Below are positions 41,991 through 54,571 of a stretch of 64,000 nucleotides of DNA, one piece after another. Source of the stretch: Blepharisma stoltei. Its lineage: Eukaryota; Ciliophora; Heterotrichea; Heterotrichida; Blepharismidae. Location of the stretch: NCBI GenBank assembly GCA_914767885.1, contig CAJZBQ010000048.1, positions 576,881-640,880 of the forward strand, in the 5' to 3' direction. The stretch's first letter is position 1. Each line of letters opens with the position of its first letter. Both the position numbers and the translations under genes were made by a program. Below the pieces are notes generated by a model. It made no database searches and was not told where the DNA came from. It saw only the letters and a list, made by a program, of their open reading frames with translations.

Positions 41991-44434
41991 TTAAGTTATA
42001 TTTCTATTTTTGTTCATTTCTTCACATTTTAATAACCCCATTAATTTTTGAATCCCCCAATCTTGTCTTAGCAATTCAATTTTTCTTTCCATTTCTGGAT
42101 TTAAAGCATCAACTTTTTCTTCCAATTCTGCAATTTTTCATTTAAACTTCTTCCTAAATCTTCACCAATATTTTTTAATTCTTCGCTCATATTTTTCTTT
42201 ATACCCAAAACTTCGTCTTTATATCCATCTATTTTAAATGAAATTTCTTTAATTTTGCCTTGCCATTTATCCGACACATTAGTATCTTGAAAAATATCGC
42301 ATCTCTGTAGATATAATAATTTTCCTTTTGATCTTAATTTTGCAAGCTCTGACCTCTTCCAAAACATAATAGATTCAAATTCAATGACTAATTGTAGCAT
42401 TTTTTTGAATTTAATTCGTCAGCAATCACTTGGAATCTATCAAAAGTATCCCCTAATGTTGATACTAGCAAATTAAGCATCATAACTACATTAATTAAAG
42501 AAGCCAAGGTAAAGCATGAGTATTGGAAGAAAGAAATTTTTTCGTTATCAAAATTGCCCATATTAAGCTCATAAGTCATTGCCCAAACTTCACCTATTAT
42601 CAAGAGAAGCATAGAGAACTCCAAATGCAAGGGTGGAATACAGAAAAATGACTAAAAGTGCAAAAGAATCTGTGAGTGCCATTAAAATCAGCCTGACATA
42701 AAATCTTGTAAAATCAAAAGCACGGAAATATGTCAAGCCTCTGAAAAAATTAAATAAAATCATTGCAAAAGCTAACCCTTTTACATTTTCGTGACAAACC
42801 TCAAAAATCGCCCATAAAATCGATAATATTAAACGAAGCAAATCAATAAAATTTCATACATCAGAAATATAATCTGCAGGTTTAGTAATAGAGAGCAAGA
42901 ATTCCGTTTAGTACCATAAAATGTGTCAATATATAAATGCTAGGATCAAAGATATATCATATCATAGTGATAAGATTAAGCCAATATATAACTGAAAACG
43001 TAATTATTGCTGGCCATAAGTAATCCCATTTTTCTCTTATAAGGGACTGTATAAATAAAGTTTGAAAAATTCCTTGAGTTTCGCACTCATTCATTTTCTT
43101 TAAAAGCTGCAAGCTTTCTTCAGACCCTGCTGTATAATTGTAGCCTAACGGACTTCCCCAAAACTGAACAAGGATCATATTTTGCTTTGCAGAATCTTTT
43201 TCAGTTCCATTTTCCCTAGTAAAAGCAGCTGTATAAATTTTAGAGACAGGAGAAAAAATGGTCATAGGCAATTCTTCTCTAATTTCATAGAAGCCAATAA
43301 TGTCTTTATCAGCTCTTCTCACAAATAAAAATTCCAAAAAGGGAACCAAATATAGAGACTTTGTATTAAACAGCAATGGCACGTCATCACGTATCTGATG
43401 AATACAATGAGACAATTTATAATCATCTTCTAAATTTATAATATAGTTAAGGATTTGATCAATACATCTTCTTGAGCTTTTAATAAGTGCGTATGATAAT
43501 GGGCTCATACCCTGTTGATCTCTAAATATAATAGCTCCATCATTTAATGCAATTGATAAAAAATCTGCACTGTCATTTGTGCATAAGGTATGCAAAATAT
43601 TATATCCAATAGGATATATAGAAATTGCCCGAGGATGGCGCTATCTTGCGCCATCCTCGGGCAATTATTATACAATCACTTCAAGGAAATTTTTATCTCA
43701 TAGCTCTTTGGTTGGCTTTTTAATCCAATTGAAAAATTGTTGTCTATATATTTTATCATAATTGCCAGGAATTAAATAAGGAATAGAGTCAATTCTGTTA
43801 TTATGCAAATAATTTTCTATATAGCGAAATTCAGTGGTTTTTTTACTTTGAGCAACAATGAATTTTAAATTTTGCGTTATGTCATATATCATGAGAGAGC
43901 ATCATTGTTACCATAAAGTTTTTCTCTTCGCGATTCCATATCTTCACGCAGTCGTTTGCATTTAAAATTGCTATATATTTATTGTCTCTTGTTATATCTA
44001 AGCTAACTATGCTGTAGCCATCATTAATCTTAATGGTTTCAATATCTTTTAGTTGGATTAGATTCCATGTCCTTATTTCATCAAGCAGAGAAAAAATAAG
44101 AAATCTTTCGTCTTCGCTAGAAATAGGACTTGAATTGCCATCAATAGTGGTAATTTTTCTTTTTTCATTAATACTGATATTTTCTATTACAAACCAAAAA
44201 ACAATTGTTGTCAATTAATTTCAAAAATTTTACTTTTTTTTCCATATGGATACTTTGCATTAGTGTTTTCTCTGGAAAGCTCCAAAACTCCACATTTTGG
44301 TTCCTATCTAGTGAAATGATATACCCATTTGTTTTATTAATTTACAAAAATTCAATGGTATTTTTATACTCATTATCTTCGCCTTGTCCCTCTATATTTT
44401 CATAATCTTCTTCTTTTTCAAGTAATTTTGCCAT
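41991..44434 (-). pseudogene. WD40-TRP-like channel, copy 2 (several frameshifts)
   Basis: Nearly identical to copy 1 over most of its length, but with an 11-bp deletion near 42594, another near 43866, single-base losses near 42130 and 42406, a 17-bp deletion near 42890 and a lost WD40 segment near 44120. A 54-bp MITE interrupts it at 43619. The many lesions make it non-functional even after IES removal. Confidence 0.9.
43619..43672. mobile_element. 54-bp palindromic family I MITE with paralogous empty site
   Basis: Arms GAAATTGCCCGAGGATGGCG and inverse, flanked by TATA. Copy 1 at about 28362 reads AGGATATACAATTACTTC without it, proving a TA-target insertion after the segmental duplication. 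Confidence 0.95.
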
Positions 44435-45485
44435 CGTGGCCATATGATGGCTAGCAGAGAGAGGAAAAAAGCCAAAATTAGGACGGTTTAAAGGTCATGG
44501 CAATTTTTCTGAGGTAGAGTGCAGGCTTGGGCTGACTAGGCATCCTTTTGACTTATAGACAAGAGGATCGATGGTACAACACCAACCTGACACTTCTGGA
44601 GGAGCACTATGCGGCTTTTTAATGGCAGAGTTGATTCTGGAAGGAGAAGTTGGATGCTTCGAGATACGCTGAGCGCTACCAGGCGTTGAGAGAGTTCTAT
44701 GATGCAATTTTGGTCTAAGCAGGTTTTGGGTGAGTCTCCCCATTAGACTAATGCCATCACAATTTTTGGTTAGGAAGAGGGTGTCTTAGCGCTTAGCGCT
44801 ACATGAGGGTGAAGCTGAAGATATAATGGAAAGGGCTGAAATAAACCCAGTTTTAATCCTCTCTAATTAATCTCTTTCTTCTTTTTAAAAAATTATTAAA
44901 ATGATGAGCGGAGTTAAGTCCCCTGTATCTGCAAATTGATCTAGGCTTGTGAAAGGTGGATAATTCTCTGGGGTAGGTTTTTTTTGGTGCTAACCTTTTT
45001 CTCGTCCTAAAAATTGCAGACTGAGGCTCAGCATCCTTCCATACTTTTTGGGAGGCAATCTTTAGTCTAAAATAGGGCTAAAGTAGGTCAAGAAGGAGAT
45101 TTTGGGGTTTCAGCAATTTGTAAGCCCTGCTGACGGTAGCATTCTTAAATCGTTCGCCAAAGCTCAAGACCTGAGCAGGTGATTCTCCCCTGCAGACTGT
45201 CATACCTCACCAAATTTTGGAGACGTCTACAGGGTGTTAGTTGTAATTAGTCCCTAGTACCACATGATCATGATCTAATTCTTGAAAAAGTTATGGCTGA
45301 AATAAACCAAAGAACCGCTAAATTATGGGTTTTTTCCCATGAAAGCCTCATTTGACCATGAATTTTGCCACAGGGCTGCTTTTTTTGGTCCGACCAAATT
45401 AAAATTTTTGATCAATTTTGGTCTGACAAAAAGCAACTCCGTGTCCAATTCATGGCAAAGAGCTTTTTATGGGAAAACCCCATAA
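44435..45485. other. Composite retroposon-rich intergenic region, second copy
   Basis: Diverged counterpart of 29168-30301: GAGAGTGCAGGCTTGGGCTG-like and GGGTGAGTCTCC blocks are shared. A CTCTCTAATTAATC tail lies near 44870. It includes the 45326-45484 MITE. No gene supported. Confidence 0.55.
45326..45484. mobile_element. TA-flanked MITE, third family
   Basis: Inverted termini TATGGGTTTTTTCCCATGAA and TTATGGGAAAACCCCATA. The internal inverted pair is GGTCCGACCAAA/TTTTGGTCTGAC. It touches the stop codon of the WD40 pseudogene. Confidence 0.8.
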
Positions 45486-46452
45486 TTAATTAATTCTAAT
45501 CAAATCTTCTTTTTCTTCTATAGCACCAATTTTACAATTCTTCTGAATATCAAAGCATTGTATTGGCCCATAGTAATTGCTAGCTGCAATGAAGTTGCTA
45601 TCTTTACTTAAAGAAATTCCAATATTCTGATCTGGAAATGTTCTAACTAATTTCATATCTTGAAACGAATAGACATAAATAGCATTTCTATATATATTCC
45701 CAAAAATAAAATATTTATCATTATAAGAAATTTTTACGTCACGAGCGCCAGTATATTCATCAAGTGAAAAAGCAAATTGATTTTCAATAAAGCTTCATAC
45801 TTTAAATAACAAATGATTAAATAGTACTGCATATTTCCCATCCCTAGTCAATCTTAAGCCTTTTTTAATGGACCCTTTTCTTCATCCTCAAATTCATCAT
45901 AGCTCTCACAAGAAACTATATAATCTTCTTCTGCTTGTTTTTTTTCTTTATAAATTTAGTAGATTTTAATTTTTCCGTTTTCATGTATGATGGCTAAATA
46001 ATCTTCTTGATTAACAGTAAGCATCTTTATAACTTTGCATTCAATTCCCTCCAGAGTGGTTATAGGAACTCCTTTATTTAAGTTAAAAATTGTAATAGAG
46101 CCATTTTTGTGTCCACAGTAGACTAAATTGTTTTGTTTTGAGACAGCAGTAGCTGCTGCTGGATCCTTCAATTCTGATGAATTATTATTGTCAATATCAT
46201 AAGTTCTTATAGTACCTTCATCACAATCAGCAAATACGAATAGATTTCCTTGAGTAAATTCCAAAAGCAGGCTACCTCCTTCCTTTGAATTTTTTATATG
46301 TCTGATACCCTGTCTTGCATTGATATCTCATATATCAATTGCTCAACCACTAGACACAGTGACAATGTATTTACTGTCATAAGTAATCTCAATTTGCAAA
46401 ACATAACCTTCCCCTTACAGGTAATATTGAGACATTTTTATTGTCTTGAATA
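45486..46452 (-). pseudogene. WD40 protein, copy 2 (truncated)
   Basis: Matches the C-terminal 60% of the 30302-32781 gene. It ends abruptly near 46450, exactly where the intact copy has the 31835 element. A CAA-to-TAA nonsense codon occurs near 45956 and several indels in 45860-45910. It provides the empty site for the 31071 element. Confidence 0.85.
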
Positions 46453-46459
46453 CTAGATG

Positions 46460-47317
46460 CTTTTCTATTTACTATATTAAAATTGGATAGCATCCACTAA
46501 TAAGATAAAATGCAAAATATTTTTAAAATAATTTTGTTTTTTTAAGTGTTAAAGTAATTGCATAATATAAGTAGATCTTATTTTTAAGTTTTGAACAATA
46601 ATTGATGAATAATCATTGCAGCTTTAGTGTTTCTCTCTAAGTCTTATATTTGGATAAATAAATTTTATCATAATAGCTTTTAAAGTTAAATTTATGCGAG
46701 AATAGACTTTCTATAAGGCAAAATTGGAATTCAAAAATGAATTAGATTATTAAGCTGTTAGAAGAAATGAAGCATAATTTTAATTATTTATTTAATATTG
46801 ATTTCACCACAATATTTTACATGCTATCGATATAATTACTTCTAGATGCAAATAAAAGTGAATATTTTACCGTTTATATCGAATTATTTTAGTTTTTCGC
46901 TTCTCTTTCATAATATTTTGACAAATATTCTTACTCTTAGCCTTATTCTAAATAAATAATTTTTGCATTCCACAATAATTTTAAAATTTTAATTTTCAAT
47001 AAAGATAATTAAATTCAATACTGAATTTTGATGTATTATTCAGCTTTTTGAGGTCTTTGATAGCATAATTTAATTTTCGAAACTATGTTTATAGATGTAT
47101 TTTCGAAATAAAAAATTTAACATAAGAATTGGGAGTTAAATAAATTTATTTTGCTAAAATTTTTCATTTATTATCGTATTTATATATTATGTAGCTAAAT
47201 TAATGTTCTATTTTAAACATCATTCATTAATTTTAAGTAGATTATCATCACAAAAATTAACAGATTGTGTATTTTATATGGAGAGAATTATCTTAATTTT
47301 ATAAGAATCTAAAGTTT
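46460..47317. other. AT-rich spacer
   Basis: No ORF, repeat or RNA gene that I can support. Confidence 0.5.
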
Positions 47318-48190
47318 TAAAGAAGTAAAAGATTAAAATTAATTGGAAGATCCGATTCTCTAACATTATCAGTCTGAATCTGCAACTGAGTATCTGATCT
47401 TGAACTGATAAGCCATTTGGTCGTAGCTATATTTTGATTGTTATTGGTGAAAGCTTCTATACTAGAAATTTAGAATATTTTCGAACTGGAGTGAGCCAAA
47501 TCAAAAATAATAAAACGATCGCTGAAACTTAGCTTGTACCCGGCTGGATAGACTCTGCAAGCATCCCCATCATGAACGACGAAGTTAGCAAACTTGAAAC
47601 AATTTGGATTTGGCTCACAGTCTATGCACGAGTCAACACAAGCTAAATAAAAGTTACAGATACAAGCTATTTCTCCGTTGCTATCATTAGGAAATACCCA
47701 GAAGTACAAATAGTGCATATATTTTTTGATGAGCAATCAGAACAATTTTGAGGACACACTAAATAAAAGTTACCTTTAAAACAAGTTCCATCATGGTTTT
47801 CGTAAGGAGACTTGCATTTTACACAAACTGAGCTGTCAGAAGAGGACATATCACAGTTTGGAAGTGAAGCACCACCAGAAGTGGTACAGGTAAATATTTT
47901 ATTGCTTGGGCAACGATACAAGCCCCACTATCAGAAACTTTAGCGCAGGAATCGACGGCAGATCTCGTGCATTTGTTTAAATGATTAGGAAAATACCCGC
48001 TATCACATTTAAGCATGAGCTACCACTAGACCACTCTAAACAATGGTTTGATGTATTAATGCATGGAAGGCATCAGCTAGAATTCAAATAATACTCTTTT
48101 TTGCAAAGTGAGCAAACCGTTACACTTGAGCAAGTGTTGCAATTCAGCAATGGGACACTGAAGGCCTTATATTTAATAGAGTCCCAATAA
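47318..48190 (-). pseudogene. Cys-rich gene, copy C (inverted fragment)
   Basis: Only copy on the minus strand. It retains the C-terminal part (CDMSSSDSSVCVKCKSPYE, NFYLVCPQNCSDCSSKN, C-terminal domain) with frameshifts near 47690, 47910 and 48020. 5' half missing. Confidence 0.8.
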
Positions 48191-48411
48191 TATATCCATT
48201 TTAGCACTGTTTACAACTGTTAAGATCATTGCTATATAAAATGGCGGTTTCACATGTCCTAATTTTGGGATGTGCTTATTAGAATTAACATAAACCAACA
48301 ATTTTCCAAATAGCATATAATGCTTTGGAAGCATTTCTAGGTGGGCTTGATCATATAATGCATCAAATGTTAAAGAAATATTAATTTTTGTCCTCTTATA
48401 ACTTCAGGATT

Positions 48412-49001
48412 TAATAAGAATAATTTTTCAAAACCAATAGAGACTTCAAAATGCTGCACAAAACGTTTCATTAGAATTTTGGATTAATTACTTTTATTTG
48501 AAATCTATAGCTGGTTCTTAAATAGAAGCAAGTGAATATGTTAAATTTTAATTTTACTTTATAAAAGGGGTTTTTTATTCCAACAGATGAATTTTTTGAA
48601 GCAATTAAAGATATTTCAATTCCAATAAGAAGTTTCGAATAAAATTTATCTGAGCAATTATGGCCAAAATTCACCAAAATATGTCCTTGCCAGGTATTGC
48701 AATAAAAATTATAATGGAGATTCTTTAGAAATTTTCGAAGAGGTTGCTTAAATGATTGGCAAAAATCAAGTTCTAGCACTAATTTTAGGACTCTTTCAAG
48801 CTGGAAAAGTTTAAATTTTTAATATTCCCAAAAAGAAATTAAATTCATGAAGATACTAGGCCAGCCTAAACGTGCTTCTTTTGTAAGCATAATAACAGAA
48901 ACGATAAAAATTTCATAATAAGCTTCAAAAAAATTTAATTTATACCGAACTAATTGTATATATGTTGACATTTTTACTAATGCTTTTTGTTCCTAATAAA
49001 T
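48412..49001. repeat. Conserved 5' flank of Cys-rich gene D
   Basis: Same block as upstream of B, E and F, ending ACTAATGCTTTTTGTTCC directly before the start codon. Confidence 0.75.
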
Positions 49002-52000
49002 ATGTTGGCTAGATTTATCTGTCTCCTTGTCCTTACCCTTTTAACCTCATCAACAAAAGAAATCAACCCAGACGTCAAAACTAGCTCAAAAGGCACTAAA
49101 ATTGACTCAAAACTGCTTCTGCAAGACCCTAACCTCCCCATTCAACTGTTTCAAGATGCCATGAATTCTCGAAAACTCAAAGAAAATTCAACCAGTGATG
49201 CTTCAGGAAACAAAAATAAAAGGCAACTATATAGCTGGTGCATAGATGGTCAAAATGGCTGCCAAGAATGTAATGAGTCCAGGACCCTCTGCAGCATTTG
49301 TAAAAATGTTGGTGATATGCCGGACAGAAATGGTGGGTGCACCACTAGTAGCCTACCTGGCTGCTCTATTGTTACCGGTGAGTTTGAATGTGATGTGTGC
49401 TCTGCTAATCACTATTTTAGCTGTTCACAATGCAGTGCACTAATTAAAATTAAGTTTGCACATATATGCCACACCATTTGCCAGAACTTTAATCAATAAA
49501 AATCACCATAAGGCTACCAGTCTTGGGCAGATCTTGGTTGCCAATGCGATAATTTCTATTGACTCCTAGGTAGCTATCCTTCCAGCTCTAGGCGGATAAA
49601 AGAGTCAGCCTCTATACCCCTCTTGCAGCACTTCTAAATCTACACTTCCTGCATTCTTGCCAAAGCAATCACCATATTTTGACTATGCAGTGATTCGATA
49701 GCAAATTGTAATGTTTGCTTCAATCTTGAACAATGCTCTGAATGCATTGAAGGGTTTTATTTAGACGGTAGTAGATGCACTCTCTGCAGTTCTAAATACA
49801 ATGACTGTGAAGCTTGCAATTGAGATGTATGCCAAAAATGCAAGAGCGGCTTTGCTTTAGATGCAAATTCAAATTGTGTCTCATCTCCAACATCAAACTG
49901 TATTTCTGTTGATAATGGAGACTGTTATGATTGTGCTGAAGGATATTACTTGAAAGACAATGCTTGTATCTCATGTACAGGCATTTCAAATTGTGAACTT
50001 TGTGATGATGAATCGACCTGCACTCAATGCTCGGCTGGCTTTTTTCTGCAAGACCCTACAACCTGTGTTTCATGTAGCAGCCAAATTTCGTATTGCGCAG
50101 CTTGTGACTCAGATTCAGAATGCACGGAATGCGATTCAACGCATTATCTTACAGATTTAGACGATTGTGCTAACTCAGGACCTGAACATTGTTACATCGT
50201 TGATAGCAATGACTTGACTACCTGCAATGATTGCTTAAAAGGCTACAATTGGGATCAGAGCGACAAAACTTGTAAAGCCTGCGGTGATATAATGCCACAT
50301 TGTACTGAGTGTCAAGACGGAAATATAGAGGATTTCAGATGTTGAACATGCGATGTCGGGTACATTTTAGATATTTATAGTGTTTGCATTAAATCTCCTT
50401 TAAAAAACTGTGTGAAAGTTTCAGATGCTTCCCATTGTGAGGTATGCTCATCTGTTAGCAATGGGGTGTGTGCTTCTGCTGGAGCTCCAATTGCTAATTG
50501 CAAAATGGCAAGTACTGATAGCTCTTATTGCGCAGAATGCGATCTTGGTTATTCTTATACCGGAGAAGGGCTCTGCCAATGCAGTGCCAAAGATTGCACT
50601 ACATGCAATACCAACGACGGAAGCATCTGTGATACGTGCATTGATAACTACTATGAAGACTGCGTGCCATGCAGCACAAAAATAGCTAATTGTGACACTT
50701 GTGCTGGCGGGGTCTGCACGAAATGCAGTGCAGGGTATTTTTTGCTTTATTCTACGTGTAATTTATGCGCCTTGCTTGACCCAAACTGCATTACTTGTGC
50801 AGACAATGAACTTTTTTGCACTTCTTGCAAGCCTGGGTTTTTGGCAGCTTACTATGGTGAATGCGTTGAATCATCACTGCTGAATTGCGAGATAGCTCAA
50901 GGTAGTACCTCTTGCACTCTATGCTTGTCTGGATACTATATTAATGATCAGCAGACCTGCTCTTCTTGTGAAGATAATAGTGCAGGATGCGTCGCTTGCT
51001 CTGAGTCATCTACCTGTCTAAAATGTTCACAAGGGTATTGGCTTGATTCCTTATCATGCTCTCCATGCAGCTCGATTCCTAATTGCCAAGCTTGTGATAA
51101 TGGTACAATATGTACTAAATGCCAGGCTACTTATCTTCTTAATGAAAATAAAAGCTGTACTTCTTCTTCAATTGAGAATTGTGATGTTGTGGTGAGCAAT
51201 GATCCTAGCACTTGTCAACAGTGCTCAACAGGGTATTTCTGGGATACTACTATATGCAAGGCCTGCAGTGTCCCATTGCCGAATTGTGACACTTGTTCAA
51301 GCTCAACGACTTGTTCGCTCTGCAAAACAGGCTATTATTGAAATCTTATCCAATGTTCTGTATGCACAAATGCACTAAAGAATTGTCTAGAGTGCTCTTC
51401 AGACGGCACCTCATGCTCAAAATGTGATAGCGGGTATTACCTTAATCATGAAAATAAATGCACTAGCTCTGTCCTCAATTCCTGTGCTAAAGTTTCTGAT
51501 GATGGGACTTGTATATCTTGCCCAAGCAATAAAATATTTGCCTGTACCAATGGCGGTACTTCACTTCCTAACTGTGCCGTTTCCTCTTCTGACAGCTCAG
51601 TTTGTGTCAAATGCATGCCTTCCTATAAAAATCAAGGAGGAATTTGTGTTGAAAGTAATTTTTATTTAGTGTGCTCTGAAAATTGTTCTGATTGCTCATC
51701 AAAAAATATATGCACTGTTTGTAATTCAGGCTACTTCCTTTATGATAGCAACGGAAAAACAACTTGCATCTGTAACTTTTATTTAGCTTGTGCTGACTCG
51801 TGCACAGACTGTGAGCCAAATCCAAATTGTTTCATGTGTGCTGACTTAGTCGTTCAAGATGGGGACACTTGCAGAGTCGATTCAGTCGGGTACGAGATAA
51901 GTTTCAGCGATCGTTTTATTATTATTGATTTTGCTCACTCCAGTTCAAAAATATTAACACTTGCTAGTATAGAAGCTTTCACAATTGACGGTCAAAATAT

Positions 52001-52112
52001 AGCTACGACCAATTGGCTTATCAGTTCAAGATCAGATACTCAGTTACAGATTCAGACTGATAATGTGAGAGAAGCAGATCTTCCAATTAATATTGATCTT
52101 TCTCTTCTTTAA
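49002..52112 (+). CDS. Cys-rich surface/secreted protein, copy D
   Basis: ATG 49002. With 49443-49685 removed the frame is 956 codons, ending at TAA 52112, with TGA Trp at 50343-50345 (RCWTC) and 51339-51341 (GYYWNL). Signal peptide MLARFICLLVLTLLTSS, polar KRQLYSW linker, long array of CxxC modules and the Cys-poor C-terminal domain (ISFSDRFIIIDFAHSSSKIL). The best-preserved member, one IES only. The expected location is outside the cell or on its surface. It shares its C-terminal domain almost unchanged with A and B, while the Cys modules vary more. Confidence 0.88.
49443..49685. other. IES in copy D at the shared TGCAGTGA site
   Basis: TA 49441-49442 joins TA 49684-49685 to give CSALCSDSIANC in frame. 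Homologous to 59813-60067 and the non-nested parts of 37563-38166, so the insertion predates the gene duplications. Confidence 0.8.
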
Positions 52113-52524
52113 AGCTTTTAATAAGTAAAATTAAAGCAAACCTCTCATTATAAGCAAAAATCTAATAATTTTTACTATAAGTATCCACTTAAATTAATGT
52201 ATGAAATTGCAAATAGAGCATTAATTTAGACATATAATCTTAAATACGAAATAATAAATGAAAATTAAAGCAGCATTTTAATTTTCAATTCCTGCCCAAT
52301 TGTTGTGCTAAAACTTTTATTTTACAAAATATTTAGTTTTAGTTGTTTTAAATAATAAAAATACATTTTAATTGAGTATAATTATTTTTTACAAATAATA
52401 TGTATATTATATTTTAAATATTTTGTGGAATATCCTTGTTCTTTTCATATGCCAATTTTTTTATTTTTATAATTTCATGATGCCATAAAGTTCTCTAAAG
52501 TAAAAGAAGATGAAAGCTATTAAA

Positions 52525-53469
52525 TTAAAATAAATTACATGCGGGCTTATTATTCTTGAGCTCAATCAGCTCTTTTCTGTCTATATTAAATTTGTAATAA
52601 TGTCTTGTCTTTTTGCGGTTCTTATATTCAATACATCCAATATAGATCCCTCTTTCATTATATGCCCAAAACACATAAGAAGGGCAAAAGGGAATTATTG
52701 AGTTTCCTATTCTTTCTCAAGCATACTCATCTCCAATTCTACTTTCATAAATTGCTTCACCCTCGCATTCAATCAAATACAATCTCTCTTCTGCGTTTAT
52801 CAGGATCTTTCTTTTCAGCCATGCAAACTCATAGGGAATTACTGAAAAAGAGTTAATATCAACTGAATAAAGCCAAATATTTTTATTCCACACCCCAGAA
52901 ATCAAAATATTCCTATTAAATGTTATCAAATTGCAATACCAATCAGGTTTTGGCATTGGTGCTAATTTAATTCATCGATTACTATTTAAATCAAATCTGC
53001 AAGATAGATTTAAAAGCCCTTGGTCATTAGACCCTCCAAAGCAATAGACGCTTTTGTTGAAGTATATAGCTGATGAATAGAAACAAGGAGTTCCAGATGG
53101 TAACTTATGAGCTTTATAATTACTATCAAATATTAGTGTTGTCCCAAAAAGAGGATACATGCCAAAACAGAATAATTCAGAGTTTGGAAGTAGAGCAGTG
53201 CATGAATATATGTCTAGGGGCTTTGGAGTCTTCAATCTTTTCACCTCTTCTCTTTCACTTTTAGTGTCATAAATAAACAAATTAACTTTATGCTCATCTC
53301 GCTCAAGAAGGTAAAGAGAAGCAGATTGATGGGAAGCTGCAGCATATTCTTTGTCAGTGCTATTTAGTCCTGAGGCAATAGATACTTCGCTATGTTCGTT
53401 TGCATTATTTATAGCGATTTCAGAGAGACTTAACTGATAATTAAGCAAGCACTTTTTCATGTTTTTCAT
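52525..53469 (-). CDS. Kelch-like beta-propeller protein, copy 3
   Basis: 314 residues from ATG 53469 (a few residues earlier than copy 1) to TAA, two TGA Trp (NRWINLAP, EYAWERIG). Same blades as copy 1 with conservative changes and no lesion. It is convergent with Cys-rich copy D, 412 bp away. That pairing is shared with copies A/Kelch 2, so the two were duplicated as a unit. Confidence 0.78.
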
Positions 53470-53884
53470 GTTTTTTGAGTTTAATTAAGTTCTTTTTCAA
53501 CTAATCAAAAATCTTTAAGTTAGTTTAGTATTTTAAGCTTGAGATGAGTTCGTCGTTATTGTGAACGCATGTTGCTTTTTCTTAGTAATAGTATGCTAAT
53601 TGAATTGTGAAGATTTTAAATTTAAATTAAGATTATTTTTCTTTAAATCTAATAACTCTTATAAATTTTTAGCAAACGTCTGACCCAACACTGAATTAAA
53701 GCAGAAATTAACTCTTGCCATAAATATCAAGAAAAGAGCTGAATCTCACAAGTTTAGATTACGATAGTAAATCATTTTTCTTCTTCTCTCTAATAGGAGA
53801 TTAAGTGGAAAGGTTAAACTTGCATTGCTAATATTATTTAAACAAAGTTTTTTTATTAAAGTTTAGTAAGCACTTTTTTATCCA

Positions 53885-54571
53885 AATTGATAAGAAATTT
53901 TTTCAAAGCCAATAGACGCTTCAAAAAATTGTTTAAAACTTTTCATTAGAATTTTGGATTAATTAATTTCATTTGAAATCTATAGCTGGTTCTTAAATAG
54001 TAGCAGTGAATATGCTAAAATTTAATTTTACTTTATAAAAAGGGTTTTTTTATTCCAACAGATGAATTTTGTATAAGTAACAAGATGCATGGTTTTTAAA
54101 GATATTTCAATTCCAATAATTTTTTGACTTTAAAAAATTTTTCTTTAATTCTAAGAATTTTGACTAAAATTTATTTCGCTAGTTAAGGCCAAAATCCATT
54201 AAAATATGGCTTTACAACATAGTTTAATAAAAATTATAATGGAAATTCTTTAGAAATTCTCCGAAGAAATTGCTTAAGTATTTTATAAATAATTGCTTAT
54301 GCCTTAGTTTAAATTAAAAATAACATTTTATATTATAGGAGTTAATGATGGGCTAAAATCAACTAGTAGCACTAATTTTAGGATTCTTTCAAGCTGAAAA
54401 GAATTTAAATTTTTTAATGTTCCCAAAAAAATTAAATTTATGAAGATGCCAAAATGTGTTTCTTTGTTAGAATAATAGCAGAAACGATAAAAATTTCCAT
54501 AATAAGCCTTCAAAAAAATTTAATTTATTCAAAAATAATTGTATATATGTCGATATTTTTACTAATGCTTT
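53885..54571. repeat. Conserved 5' flank of Cys-rich gene E
   Basis: Same upstream block as B, D and F (GCCAATAGACGCTTCAAA, GAATTTTGGATTAATTA). Confidence 0.75.
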
